Of a stretch of 64,000 nt of DNA, positions 28,757-38,210 are shown one piece after another. Position numbers and translations under genes: made by a program. Under the pieces are notes generated by a model. The model was not told where the DNA came from. It did not search any database and saw nothing but the letters and a program-made list of their open reading frames with translations. Source of the DNA: Candidatus Neomarinimicrobiota bacterium. GTDB lineage: Bacteria; Fidelibacterota; Marinisomatia; Marinisomatales; S15-B10. Position 1 is the first letter of the stretch; each line of letters begins with the position of its first letter. Location: the NCBI GenBank assembly GCA_012964825.1, contig DTTI01000084.1, positions 109,963-173,962 of the forward strand, written 5' to 3'.

Positions 28757-30187
28757 CTACTTCGACGTATCTCCCAATTCATCTTTGTATGCTTCTTTCA
28801 GTGCATCAAGATAGTCGTTGAACAGCCCGGCCATGGTTTCGTGCTCCATGTGAACGGATTTTTTGAATCCATCATCCGTCAAATAGTGATAAAGGATAGC
28901 CGCCATTACTTTTGCGTCCAGCAGGAAACCAGTGTGACCCACCTCTTTCATGGAATCGAGCCAACGCTCATAGGAGTGCCCTGGCGCTGACGAACTGTAA
29001 ACACTGACGCTAACGCCGGGGATTTTTCTTGTGACGAAACCGGTCTCTTCGTAACCGGCTGGCCGCTGTGGTTCGGGATTAATCTCAGGAGCATTAAGTT
29101 TTTCTGCATAGGCAAAAGCCAGCTCTTCCAGAGAACCAACCGTAATTCCGTCTCTGTATTCACCATATCGGTCGATAGTCACTTTTGTGCCTGTAGCCAG
29201 AGCGGCGGCACGGGCGGCATTGGCAATCATGGCATCTATATGAGCGAGGTAAATTTCATCGGGGTAGCGAATGTAGTAATCCACGACAGCTCGGTCGGGG
29301 ACAACATTAGGTGCCACGCCGCCTTCGGGGATAACCCCTTGGATGACCGCCTCTGGCCGGAATGTGGGACGCAGATGATCCACAGTGGTGTAAAACTGTA
29401 CAGCAGCTGTAAGGGCATTACGACCGTTCCAGGAACTGCGCTGATGGGCCGGGCGTCCTTCAAAAATATATTTTACTTGATTGATGTTAAGACAACAAAC
29501 GCCAAAGCCCGGTTTATTCCGTGTAGTCTCACTCGTACCGTGACTGCGAACGATGAGATCAGTACCGTCAAAAACACCTGCCTCAAACATTGTCACTTTG
29601 GCCGGTGGTCCCATTTCTTCAGCGGGTGTTCCGAAAATCTTTATTGTTCCGGGGAGCTTTTGTTTTTCCATGAACTCGGCGAGGGCTACGGCGCTGGCAA
29701 AAGCTGCCGGACTCTGACCGTTGTGCTGACAACCGTGAAACGGTTCTTTAGTACCGCGGAGGGCGTCATACTCGGCGAAAAGGCCAACGGTAGGCCCCTT
29801 TCCCTTAGCCGGAGATTTCCACTCACTAACAAATGCTGTTTCCAAACCTGCCTGGCCTGTTGTTACTGAAAAACCGAAGTTTTGAAGAACTTTGGTCAGA
29901 GTGTCTACGGACTCATATTCCTGGAAACCGATTTCAGGGTTCTGCCCTATATGGTCAGACAGATCACGGAACTGACTGTCCCAAAGTGTTTCTACTCTTT
30001 TCAGAAGTTTGTCTCTATTTCGATCTTTTTTTGCCGCCATCTCTTTTGCCGTTTGTGTAGGCTGAATCTTTGACTGCAATTGGTCGATTTTTTTGATAAT
30101 ATCACTGGCGGCCTGGCGTTCAACCGTTGTTGTCTGTGCAGTGAGAAGCGATAATGCCACCAATGAAATAATTGTATAGTTCTTCAT
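28757..30187 (-). CDS. Secreted M20-family amidohydrolase (AbgB-like)
   Basis: 476 residues from the ATG at 30187, chosen because AGGAGG lies seven bases upstream; a TTG two codons earlier is in the way. Signal peptide about 1-18 (MKNYTIISLVALSLLTAQ). M20D motifs: EYDALRGTKEP, GCQHNGQSPAAFASAVAL, IFGTPAEEMGPPAKVTM, and a dimerisation domain around FEGRPAHQRSSWNGRNAL. Closest to p-aminobenzoyl-glutamate hydrolase B/HipO-like amidohydrolases that cleave N-acyl amino acids. The next gene starts 3 bp downstream. Confidence 0.83.
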   Translation of the reverse strand: MKNYTIISLVALSLLTAQTTTVERQAASDIIKKIDQLQSKIQPTQTAKEMAAKKDRNRDKLLKRVETLWDSQFRDLSDHIGQNPEIGFQEYESVDTLTKVLQNFGFSVTTGQAGLETAFVSEWKSPAKGKGPTVGLFAEYDALRGTKEPFHGCQHNGQSPAAFASAVALAEFMEKQKLPGTIKIFGTPAEEMGPPAKVTMFEAGVFDGTDLIVRSHGTSETTRNKPGFGVCCLNINQVKYIFEGRPAHQRSSWNGRNALTAAVQFYTTVDHLRPTFRPEAVIQGVIPEGGVAPNVVPDRAVVDYYIRYPDEIYLAHIDAMIANAARAAALATGTKVTIDRYGEYRDGITVGSLEELAFAYAEKLNAPEINPEPQRPAGYEETGFVTRKIPGVSVSVYSSSAPGHSYERWLDSMKEVGHTGFLLDAKVMAAILYHYLTDDGFKKSVHMEHETMAGLFNDYLDALKEAYKDELGDTSK

Positions 30188-30217
30188 GTCCAATCCTCCT
30201 AGAGTATGAATTAAAAT

Positions 30218-31423
30218 TTAATCTTTGATGGATGCGAGTACTTTTTCAATGAACTCATTGAAGTGTCTGCGATCGATCCACCGTACAACCACCAAAAGAT
30301 CATTGTCCCAATCTATATAAATTATGTTGGATCCCGCTCCTCGAAAAGTGACAGTTGATTTCGGTGCTGCTGGGATAGCCAAGGTGGTTTTGCCATCCCT
30401 TTCAACCGGGGTATTTAAAAACCAGTTCATATAACCATAGCGAGGATTAGCGGGCCCGGGTGTTCTTGCCATCTTCACCCATTTGTCTGATATAATACGC
30501 CGGCCATTCCATTCTCCTTCCCGTAAGAAAAGATATCCAAAGCGGGCATGATCCAGAGCATTGATCCACATGCCACCTCCCCAGTGACCACCGCCGCTGA
30601 CAGATTGCATCATCTGGCCATCCATGAGCACCCAGGAATTCTCATATCCGTGCCACCGCCACGTGTTGGAGGCGCCAATGGGATCCATCACATATTCTCG
30701 GAGTATCTGCGGAAGGGGCCTCCGCCAAACATGCAATGCAGCCAGAGCCAAGAGATTAACCCGGACATCATTGTACTTATAATGGCTACCCGGTTCGTTA
30801 AGAGGCTGATTTTGCATCTCATCCCATGAAGCGTCCCATGGAGGTCTGTCGGCCCAGTCCGGCTTGTCCCATAGGGTTCCGCGCCAGTCACTTGTTTGCC
30901 GGAGCAGGTGATCCCAGGTGATCTTACTATTGTGTTCCCCAGTGAAATGATTAGTAGGTAAATATTCTTGAGCACGATCTTTAACATCCCGTATCATCCC
31001 CCGGTCATAGGCAAGTCCCACAGTAGTGGATAAATATGTTTTGGTGACACTAAATGTCATATCGACACGATCAATATCTCCCCATTCGGTGATGATATAG
31101 CCATCCTTGACAATAAGTCCTGTCATATCTCCCCGCTCTTTTGTGGGGCCGATGATATCACCGTGAGGTTCCTGAGTGAGTGTGGACTTAATAAAATCTT
31201 CCAGTTTTCTTGGCGCTTGGTTTTCATGTTCAATGGCAAACTTCACAGCACGCTCCAGAAGCCGGGAATTCACTCCCACGTCCTTTGGCTGTTGTCTTTC
31301 CCATTGGCCGTAGGGTGGGAAATAGGTCTGTCCCCACACGCCACCAATTGCCCAAATGAGGTAGGGTAGATTCTTTAGAGTTCTTCTGAATAACTGTTTT
31401 CTCAGATAGATGTTTTGGGTCAC
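30218..31423 (-). CDS. Serine hydrolase, class C beta-lactamase/esterase family (intact copy)
   Basis: 401 residues, GTG start. N-terminal hydrophobic segment (about 18-31) suggests export. Catalytic SVTK at 125-128 (SxxK) and YND near 217 are the class C beta-lactamase/DD-peptidase-like pair. C-terminal VTFRGAGSNIIYIDWDNDLLVVVRWIDRR completes the fold. The enzyme may be an esterase, peptidase or lactamase; motif alone cannot tell. This is the complete one of two copies produced by the 2,248-bp tandem duplication; the other (32595-33671) has lost this C-terminus. Confidence 0.85.
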   Translation of the reverse strand: MTQNIYLRKQLFRRTLKNLPYLIWAIGGVWGQTYFPPYGQWERQQPKDVGVNSRLLERAVKFAIEHENQAPRKLEDFIKSTLTQEPHGDIIGPTKERGDMTGLIVKDGYIITEWGDIDRVDMTFSVTKTYLSTTVGLAYDRGMIRDVKDRAQEYLPTNHFTGEHNSKITWDHLLRQTSDWRGTLWDKPDWADRPPWDASWDEMQNQPLNEPGSHYKYNDVRVNLLALAALHVWRRPLPQILREYVMDPIGASNTWRWHGYENSWVLMDGQMMQSVSGGGHWGGGMWINALDHARFGYLFLREGEWNGRRIISDKWVKMARTPGPANPRYGYMNWFLNTPVERDGKTTLAIPAAPKSTVTFRGAGSNIIYIDWDNDLLVVVRWIDRRHFNEFIEKVLASIKD

Positions 31424-32594
31424 TTGACTTTCTAATTAACTAAACGCCACCGGGGCGATGACGAGGGCAATGATGGATAGTACAACGATTCCTATAATGT
31501 TCAGTAATAACCCCGCTTTCGCCATTTCCGGAATTCGGATGTATCCCGATCCATAAACGATTGCGTTCGGTGGCGTGGCTACGGGCAGCATGAAAGCACA
31601 GCTGGCGGCTAGGGCAGCTGGGAGGGTAAAGATCAATGGGTTCACATTGATGCCGATGGCCAACGCGGCTACAACAGGAAGAAAGGTTCCTGTTGTAGCA
31701 GTGTTACTCGTGAGTTCTGTCAAGAACGCGATGAGTGTTGTAATAACCACTACGAGTACTATAGTTCCAGCCTCCCCCAGAACAATGAGACTATTTCCAA
31801 TCCAATCGGCAAGACCGGTTCGGGTTACTGAAGAAGCGAGACTCAGCCCCCCCCCGAATAGGAGTAAAAGACCCCACGGCAGGTTTGGCATGATCTCCCA
31901 TTTCATGAGATATGGATCATCCGATTGGCCGCTTGGTATGAGAAAGAGGACAATGGCAGCGATCATCGCAATACCTGCATCGGACAGTCCGGATAATCCG
32001 GGCAAAGTGTTTAGCAAGGGTCGGGTCATCCATGTAAATGCAGCTATAGCAAAAACAACTGCTACCCGTTTTTCAGAGATACTCATAGGACCGAGGTCAG
32101 CTCGCATCTCTCTTAACACACGGCGAGTTTCGGGGGAAGTGACGAAGTTCACGGGAAATACGATTCGTGTAAGTGCAAACCATGAGAGAGGCAGCATACA
32201 GATCGTTAGCGGGAAGCCCACAAGCATAAACTGTCCAAATCCAATCTCGCCGAAACCGTTCTCTTTCATGAAACCGGCCAGGAGTGCGTTTGGAGCTGTT
32301 CCCACTAGTGTCGACATTCCGCCAATGGTGGCGCTGTAGGCGATACCCAATAACAAGGCTAGCTGGAAGTTGTGTTTTTCCTCTTTGCTCACTTCATCAG
32401 CTGTCTCGGAAACGATCTTGACGATAGAGACGCCAATGGGTAGTAGCATTAATGTGGTAGACGTATTCATTACCCACATACTGATTGAGGCACTTGCAAG
32501 CATAAAACCGGCGATAAGTGACCGACCGCTGTTTCCCACGGAAGTGAGGATAGTAAGAGCCATGCGTTTGTGAAGGTTCCACCGTTCGATAGCT
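30347..32594. repeat. Tandem duplication, unit 1 (2,248 bp)
   Basis: This block recurs head-to-tail at 32595-34842 with a constant offset of 2,248 bp. Both protein pairs it covers are identical. One difference was seen, T at 30359 against C at 32607, 12 bp from the breakpoint. The dinucleotide AG occurs at 30347, 32595 and 34843, marking a 2-bp microhomology at the join. Confidence 0.93.
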
Positions 32595-32596
32595 AG
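31436..32596 (-). pseudogene. SLC13/DASS transporter copy, 5'-truncated
   Basis: Identical to the C-terminal part of the intact transporter at 33684-35129 from residue about 96 (LAIERWNLHKRM) to the end. The first ~95 codons are missing, because the left copy of the duplication begins inside the gene. The open frame runs on to 32653 through antisense hydrolase sequence (MKGMAKPPWLSQQ...), giving a chimeric 405-residue frame without the first membrane helices. A functional product is unlikely. Confidence 0.88.
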
Positions 32597-33671
32597 TGAC
32601 AGTTGACTTCGGTGCTGCTGGGATAGCCAAGGTGGTTTTGCCATCCCTTTCAACCGGGGTATTTAAAAACCAGTTCATATAACCATAGCGAGGATTAGCG
32701 GGCCCGGGTGTTCTTGCCATCTTCACCCATTTGTCTGATATAATACGCCGGCCATTCCATTCTCCTTCCCGTAAGAAAAGATATCCAAAGCGGGCATGAT
32801 CCAGAGCATTGATCCACATGCCACCTCCCCAGTGACCACCGCCGCTGACAGATTGCATCATCTGGCCATCCATGAGCACCCAGGAATTCTCATATCCGTG
32901 CCACCGCCACGTGTTGGAGGCGCCAATGGGATCCATCACATATTCTCGGAGTATCTGCGGAAGGGGCCTCCGCCAAACATGCAATGCAGCCAGAGCCAAG
33001 AGATTAACCCGGACATCATTGTACTTATAATGGCTACCCGGTTCGTTAAGAGGCTGATTTTGCATCTCATCCCATGAAGCGTCCCATGGAGGTCTGTCGG
33101 CCCAGTCCGGCTTGTCCCATAGGGTTCCGCGCCAGTCACTTGTTTGCCGGAGCAGGTGATCCCAGGTGATCTTACTATTGTGTTCCCCAGTGAAATGATT
33201 AGTAGGTAAATATTCTTGAGCACGATCTTTAACATCCCGTATCATCCCCCGGTCATAGGCAAGTCCCACAGTAGTGGATAAATATGTTTTGGTGACACTA
33301 AATGTCATATCGACACGATCAATATCTCCCCATTCGGTGATGATATAGCCATCCTTGACAATAAGTCCTGTCATATCTCCCCGCTCTTTTGTGGGGCCGA
33401 TGATATCACCGTGAGGTTCCTGAGTGAGTGTGGACTTAATAAAATCTTCCAGTTTTCTTGGCGCTTGGTTTTCATGTTCAATGGCAAACTTCACAGCACG
33501 CTCCAGAAGCCGGGAATTCACTCCCACGTCCTTTGGCTGTTGTCTTTCCCATTGGCCGTAGGGTGGGAAATAGGTCTGTCCCCACACGCCACCAATTGCC
33601 CAAATGAGGTAGGGTAGATTCTTTAGAGTTCTTCTGAATAACTGTTTTCTCAGATAGATGTTTTGGGTCAC
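32595..33671 (-). pseudogene. Serine hydrolase copy, 3'-truncated by the duplication
   Basis: Same start (GTG at 33671) and same residues 1 to about 359 as the intact copy at 30218-31423, including SVTK and YND. The last ~42 residues are replaced. The open frame runs into antisense transporter sequence to 32397 and ends SYRTVEPSQTHGSYYPH... over 65 residues. The lost segment contains the final beta-strands of the fold, so activity is doubtful, though the catalytic motifs remain. Confidence 0.85.
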
Positions 33672-34842
33672 TTGACTTTCTAATTAACTAAACGCCACCG
33701 GGGCGATGACGAGGGCAATGATGGATAGTACAACGATTCCTATAATGTTCAGTAATAACCCCGCTTTCGCCATTTCCGGAATTCGGATGTATCCCGATCC
33801 ATAAACGATTGCGTTCGGTGGCGTGGCTACGGGCAGCATGAAAGCACAGCTGGCGGCTAGGGCAGCTGGGAGGGTAAAGATCAATGGGTTCACATTGATG
33901 CCGATGGCCAACGCGGCTACAACAGGAAGAAAGGTTCCTGTTGTAGCAGTGTTACTCGTGAGTTCTGTCAAGAACGCGATGAGTGTTGTAATAACCACTA
34001 CGAGTACTATAGTTCCAGCCTCCCCCAGAACAATGAGACTATTTCCAATCCAATCGGCAAGACCGGTTCGGGTTACTGAAGAAGCGAGACTCAGCCCCCC
34101 CCCGAATAGGAGTAAAAGACCCCACGGCAGGTTTGGCATGATCTCCCATTTCATGAGATATGGATCATCCGATTGGCCGCTTGGTATGAGAAAGAGGACA
34201 ATGGCAGCGATCATCGCAATACCTGCATCGGACAGTCCGGATAATCCGGGCAAAGTGTTTAGCAAGGGTCGGGTCATCCATGTAAATGCAGCTATAGCAA
34301 AAACAACTGCTACCCGTTTTTCAGAGATACTCATAGGACCGAGGTCAGCTCGCATCTCTCTTAACACACGGCGAGTTTCGGGGGAAGTGACGAAGTTCAC
34401 GGGAAATACGATTCGTGTAAGTGCAAACCATGAGAGAGGCAGCATACAGATCGTTAGCGGGAAGCCCACAAGCATAAACTGTCCAAATCCAATCTCGCCG
34501 AAACCGTTCTCTTTCATGAAACCGGCCAGGAGTGCGTTTGGAGCTGTTCCCACTAGTGTCGACATTCCGCCAATGGTGGCGCTGTAGGCGATACCCAATA
34601 ACAAGGCTAGCTGGAAGTTGTGTTTTTCCTCTTTGCTCACTTCATCAGCTGTCTCGGAAACGATCTTGACGATAGAGACGCCAATGGGTAGTAGCATTAA
34701 TGTGGTAGACGTATTCATTACCCACATACTGATTGAGGCACTTGCAAGCATAAAACCGGCGATAAGTGACCGACCGCTGTTTCCCACGGAAGTGAGGATA
34801 GTAAGAGCCATGCGTTTGTGAAGGTTCCACCGTTCGATAGCT
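32595..34842. repeat. Tandem duplication, unit 2 (2,248 bp)
   Basis: Direct copy of 30347-32594. The left end carries the junction GATAGCTAG|TGACAG, where transporter sequence meets hydrolase sequence sharing AG. At the right end the original transporter sequence continues as CTAGAGCAATG. Confidence 0.93.
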
Positions 34843-35129
34843 AGAGCAATGACAAAACCACCCATAAAGAGATAGATTATAGGATTGGCATAAGGCGTAG
34901 CAACCATTTTAATGTCACCGATTCCAAGAAGAGGAAAGAGAGCAAGAGGCAGAATAGCCGTCACTGCAACAGGCACTGCTTCCGTACACCACCAGATGGC
35001 CATCCAGCCCCCTGCAGCTACTGTCCGCCACGCAGGAAGCGACATGGCCTCCGGATGTGGCAGTAATATCAGCACAATGCCGACCAAGGGGCCCAGCCAA
35101 ATCCCAACTTTCTGGTATCCGGTTTTCAT
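33684..35129 (-). CDS. SLC13/DASS family anion:sodium symporter (intact copy)
   Basis: 481 residues, about 11-12 membrane helices. It starts KTGYQKVGIWLGPLVGIVLILL and has the two family SNT-type motifs, MNTSTTLMLLPIG (about 136-148) and ELTSNTATTGTFLPVVAAL (about 405-423). Members carry di- and tricarboxylates or sulfate with Na+. The intact hydrolase gene would originally have followed it 12 bp downstream. It is the upstream-most gene of the duplicated pair, so it likely keeps the native promoter. Confidence 0.88.
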   Translation of the reverse strand: MKTGYQKVGIWLGPLVGIVLILLPHPEAMSLPAWRTVAAGGWMAIWWCTEAVPVAVTAILPLALFPLLGIGDIKMVATPYANPIIYLFMGGFVIALAIERWNLHKRMALTILTSVGNSGRSLIAGFMLASASISMWVMNTSTTLMLLPIGVSIVKIVSETADEVSKEEKHNFQLALLLGIAYSATIGGMSTLVGTAPNALLAGFMKENGFGEIGFGQFMLVGFPLTICMLPLSWFALTRIVFPVNFVTSPETRRVLREMRADLGPMSISEKRVAVVFAIAAFTWMTRPLLNTLPGLSGLSDAGIAMIAAIVLFLIPSGQSDDPYLMKWEIMPNLPWGLLLLFGGGLSLASSVTRTGLADWIGNSLIVLGEAGTIVLVVVITTLIAFLTELTSNTATTGTFLPVVAALAIGINVNPLIFTLPAALAASCAFMLPVATPPNAIVYGSGYIRIPEMAKAGLLLNIIGIVVLSIIALVIAPVAFS

Positions 35130-35193
35130 CGGTCTGCTATCTTCTCCTTCTCAGTAGAAGAAGCGGAGAGGATAGGACTGAGCATCTGAGTCA

Positions 35194-36591
35194 TCAAGAA
35201 GAAGTTGCCAGTCCCCTCCGTATTAGGATGGAGGAAGAAAATCGCAAATTTGAGAAATCAATTGTAGTGTTGCCCCGGACGAATTGATTGAAGAATTGCA
35301 GAGTACTTCGATTCACAATTTTTACCATTTTTCGACCATCTGGAAAACCGACAAGACCCAAGATTTGCATAATTGGGGAAAATAAGGGCATGTCAGCATA
35401 ATCGTAGTGTTTGGATCCTATTATGGAGAGGTGATACGCGTTTTCTCCGCTCTGGGACATGATAAGATCAAGGTAATGTCTGTGACGTTGTTCGTTCCAG
35501 CTTTTCCATGACATCTGGCCGACATAAAGAAATGGGACGTCCATCTTGGCTTCAGCGTCCGGAATGGCGAAGGGGACAAACCATCCATCAAGAGCTACAG
35601 CAGCTTTGAACCTGTTGTCCTGCATAGCGGAAAGGACAGCCGTGGCTCCGCCAAATGAGTGGCCAGCAATTCCGATCTTTTGAAAGTTGATGCGGGAAAG
35701 GAGAGGTGTGTTGACAGCCTCCAGTTGTTGAAGGATAAAAAGTACATCCGCAATGCGAGTGTTCAGCTGGCGGTTACGGATCTCCAGCCAGACCGAATCG
35801 GCCGTACCTTCAGGTATGGCCGATCGATAATCGGCAATTCTTTCGACAGATGCCTCACTATTCAGGGGAAAAACAGTCATGTTTGCATCGTAAGGATGAT
35901 CCATAGCCACCACCGCATAGCCGTTACTGGCAAGTTCCTCCATAAGGACAGTGTTCTGGGTACGCATACCCCCCAGCCCGTGGGAAAAGATGATGAGGGG
36001 AAATAGCTCCTTGCTCTCAATGGGGCGAGCCTCTATGAGTGAATGTGTTTTCACAAGGTGGAGATGGTCTAGCATGAAAGATGGTAGGCCCACTCGATCA
36101 GCAATAGCCTGAGCACGAAGATCAATATGATCAATGTAGGGTGACACTTTGTTGCTGGAGCTATTCTCAGCCGGATACCACAATTGTATCATCATCTTTC
36201 TAAGATCGTCAGGTTCCTCTGTGAACCATTCGGTGCGGGTGGTGTCGGTCCAATGGAATATGGTTGTTCCGATCTTAAAGGGCCCTGTGGGTTTTGGCAA
36301 TTTAACAACGGGAACTGCTGCCGGGAGTAAAACAGAGAAAACCCAGATGATGGATACTACCGCTGTAACAATTTTTTCAGACTCCTTGTTTCTGACCAAG
36401 GTGATAAGCCCAAGAAGTAAATATAACGGTACCATCTGCCACCGGTAACCTTCAATGAAAAAGTGGAGAAAAGTAGTAAGAATCGTGATCAGAAGTAGAG
36501 GGCTTGTCCCTTTTCGCCGGGATTTCGCTATGGCGATGTTCATCACAAGAGTAGCGGAGAGCAATATGACCGTGACTTCAAGAAATCTCAT
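35194..36591 (-). CDS. Membrane-anchored alpha/beta hydrolase, PAF-acetylhydrolase-like
   Basis: 465 residues. Three to four N-terminal membrane segments (about 1-20, 30-48, 52-66, 74-95), then a hydrolase domain. FKIGTTIFHWTDTTRTEWF, QLWYPAE, FPLIIFSHGLGGMRTQ, nucleophile Ser about 308 in GIAGHSFGGAT, VALDGWFVPF and GSKHYDYADMPLFSP (His) match the plasma-type PAF acetylhydrolase/lipoprotein-associated phospholipase A2 group. It probably cleaves short or oxidised acyl esters. The specific substrate is open. Confidence 0.78.
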   Translation of the reverse strand: MRFLEVTVILLSATLVMNIAIAKSRRKGTSPLLLITILTTFLHFFIEGYRWQMVPLYLLLGLITLVRNKESEKIVTAVVSIIWVFSVLLPAAVPVVKLPKPTGPFKIGTTIFHWTDTTRTEWFTEEPDDLRKMMIQLWYPAENSSSNKVSPYIDHIDLRAQAIADRVGLPSFMLDHLHLVKTHSLIEARPIESKELFPLIIFSHGLGGMRTQNTVLMEELASNGYAVVAMDHPYDANMTVFPLNSEASVERIADYRSAIPEGTADSVWLEIRNRQLNTRIADVLFILQQLEAVNTPLLSRINFQKIGIAGHSFGGATAVLSAMQDNRFKAAVALDGWFVPFAIPDAEAKMDVPFLYVGQMSWKSWNEQRHRHYLDLIMSQSGENAYHLSIIGSKHYDYADMPLFSPIMQILGLVGFPDGRKMVKIVNRSTLQFFNQFVRGNTTIDFSNLRFSSSILIRRGLATSS

Positions 36592-36653
36592 GGGATTATT
36601 CTCATTGAAGTTGGTTTGCTATGGAAGAAAGTAGAGGGGAAATCTTCTCCGTT

Positions 36654-38201
36654 TCATTTCACATAAACCAGCAGTGCAGCCAGAGTTTCAATTCCTTGCC
36701 AGTAGTGGCCCATGCGAATGTTCTCATTGGGCTGATGCTGGTTGTTGTCGTGATTGACGATGGGGACGCTGATAGTGGGGACATCCAGCATTTGAGTGAA
36801 GATATAGAGGGGGACGGAACCACCGCTTGTGGGGATAAGCACCACCGGTTTATCGTGGTAATCTGAAAGAGCCTCAATGGTGAGTCGCGAGATTTCCAGA
36901 TCCATGGATGTACGAGACGCGGGGTAACCACCCCGCTTAACGATCTTTGCTATGTCAGCGTATTTCATTCGTGTGTCCTGACCGGGATCTTCAGAAACCA
37001 CATGAAAGCCTTTCCGCTTTACATGTTCAATCACTTTGTAAACCATATCATCTGGATCATTTCCTTTAACCATTCTGATGTCAATGGCGGCCGTTGCTTC
37101 AGCGGGGATCACCGTTCTTGCTTGAGGACCAACCCAGGCACTCTCCAAACCACGGATGTTCAATGAAGGGAGATTAATCCTCTCCATAAGAGACTCCCCA
37201 CGGCCTTCCGGCTGTGCGAAACCGTAAAGCCGTTTGATCTCTTCGTCATAAGAGGGAATAGTTTTTAGAGCTTCTTTCTCGCGCCGATTTAGTGGCGTTA
37301 CTGTATCATAGAATCCTCTGATCTTGACGTTGCCGTTTTCATGTTTCATGCTGGTGAGCAAACGGGCCAGCTTGATGCCGGGGTTGGGAGCCCAGTTTCC
37401 GTAGTGGCCGCTGTGAACATTTACGTTGGGGCCGTAAACAGTGATATCGATGGTGGTGATGCCCCGGGCACCGAACTTTAGTGTAGGCTGATTGCTGAAA
37501 TACATTGGGCCGTCACAGACATAGAGTACTTCTGTGTCGAAAAGATCTCTATTTTTTTCAGCGAAAGATTGTAAAAACGGTGAGCCGACCTCCTCTTCAC
37601 CATCATAAATGAACCTGAGATTGGCACCAAAGTTCAAGCCCGCCGATTTTAAAGCGTCCATGGCAGCCAGCAGTGCTGTAATAGGAGATTTGTCATCGCT
37701 GGCGGAACGGGCGTATAGGCGCCACTCTTCATCAATCTTTTCGCCTTTTTTTGGCAACGGGATGGGTTTGGGTTCTGTGAATCCGGCTTCCATTTTGCCG
37801 GGGCGCATGGTCGGTGTGAACGGTTCCATATCGATCCATTTCGTCGGGTCAACAGGCTGGCCATCGTAGTGGGAATAGAACATGATGGTTCGATTAGCTC
37901 CCGGTACATTCAACTCGCCATAGACCACAGGACTTCCGCCCGTTTCGAGAATTCTCGCCGTGATTCCCCGCCGTTCCATAGCAGACTTCAGCCACGCCGC
38001 GCACTTTCTGATGTTGGGTAGATCGTCTGCCACATTGGGGATAGAGAGCCATTCCACCAGTTCATCGAACAGTTCCTGTTCGTGAGCAATACGGTATTCA
38101 CGTACCTGTTTTCGCAATTCTTTTTTAGAGGGTTGTTGAGAAATAACCAACCCGGGTACCATTGCAATGAGGGAAGTCAAAATCATCCTGTTATATCGCA
38201 T
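36654..38201 (-). CDS. Secreted M20 family dipeptidase (M20/M25/M40)
   Basis: 515 residues with signal peptide (MRYNRMILTSLIAMVPGLVIS). Di-zinc site motifs: MFYSHYDGQPVDPTKW (His, Asp), YARSASDDKSPITALLAAM (bridging Asp), FIYDGEEEVGSPFLQ (general-base Glu and ligand). Length and the HYDGQPVDP motif fit the CNDP/carnosinase-like dipeptidase subgroup. A second M20 enzyme gene lies nine bases upstream in the transcript (38211-39404). Confidence 0.87.
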   Translation of the reverse strand: MRYNRMILTSLIAMVPGLVISQQPSKKELRKQVREYRIAHEQELFDELVEWLSIPNVADDLPNIRKCAAWLKSAMERRGITARILETGGSPVVYGELNVPGANRTIMFYSHYDGQPVDPTKWIDMEPFTPTMRPGKMEAGFTEPKPIPLPKKGEKIDEEWRLYARSASDDKSPITALLAAMDALKSAGLNFGANLRFIYDGEEEVGSPFLQSFAEKNRDLFDTEVLYVCDGPMYFSNQPTLKFGARGITTIDITVYGPNVNVHSGHYGNWAPNPGIKLARLLTSMKHENGNVKIRGFYDTVTPLNRREKEALKTIPSYDEEIKRLYGFAQPEGRGESLMERINLPSLNIRGLESAWVGPQARTVIPAEATAAIDIRMVKGNDPDDMVYKVIEHVKRKGFHVVSEDPGQDTRMKYADIAKIVKRGGYPASRTSMDLEISRLTIEALSDYHDKPVVLIPTSGGSVPLYIFTQMLDVPTISVPIVNHDNNQHQPNENIRMGHYWQGIETLAALLVYVK

Positions 38202-38210
38202 TATTTTTCT

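Noticed and set aside
31847..31855. Nine-C run in the SLC13 gene as a phase-variable tract
   Set aside because: The tract has the same length in both duplicate copies and the frame is intact through it in each.
31575..32339. 254-codon open frame on the plus strand (and its copy at 33823-34587)
   Set aside because: Antisense to the SLC13 transporter; appears twice only because of the duplication, and reads as a mirror of membrane helices.
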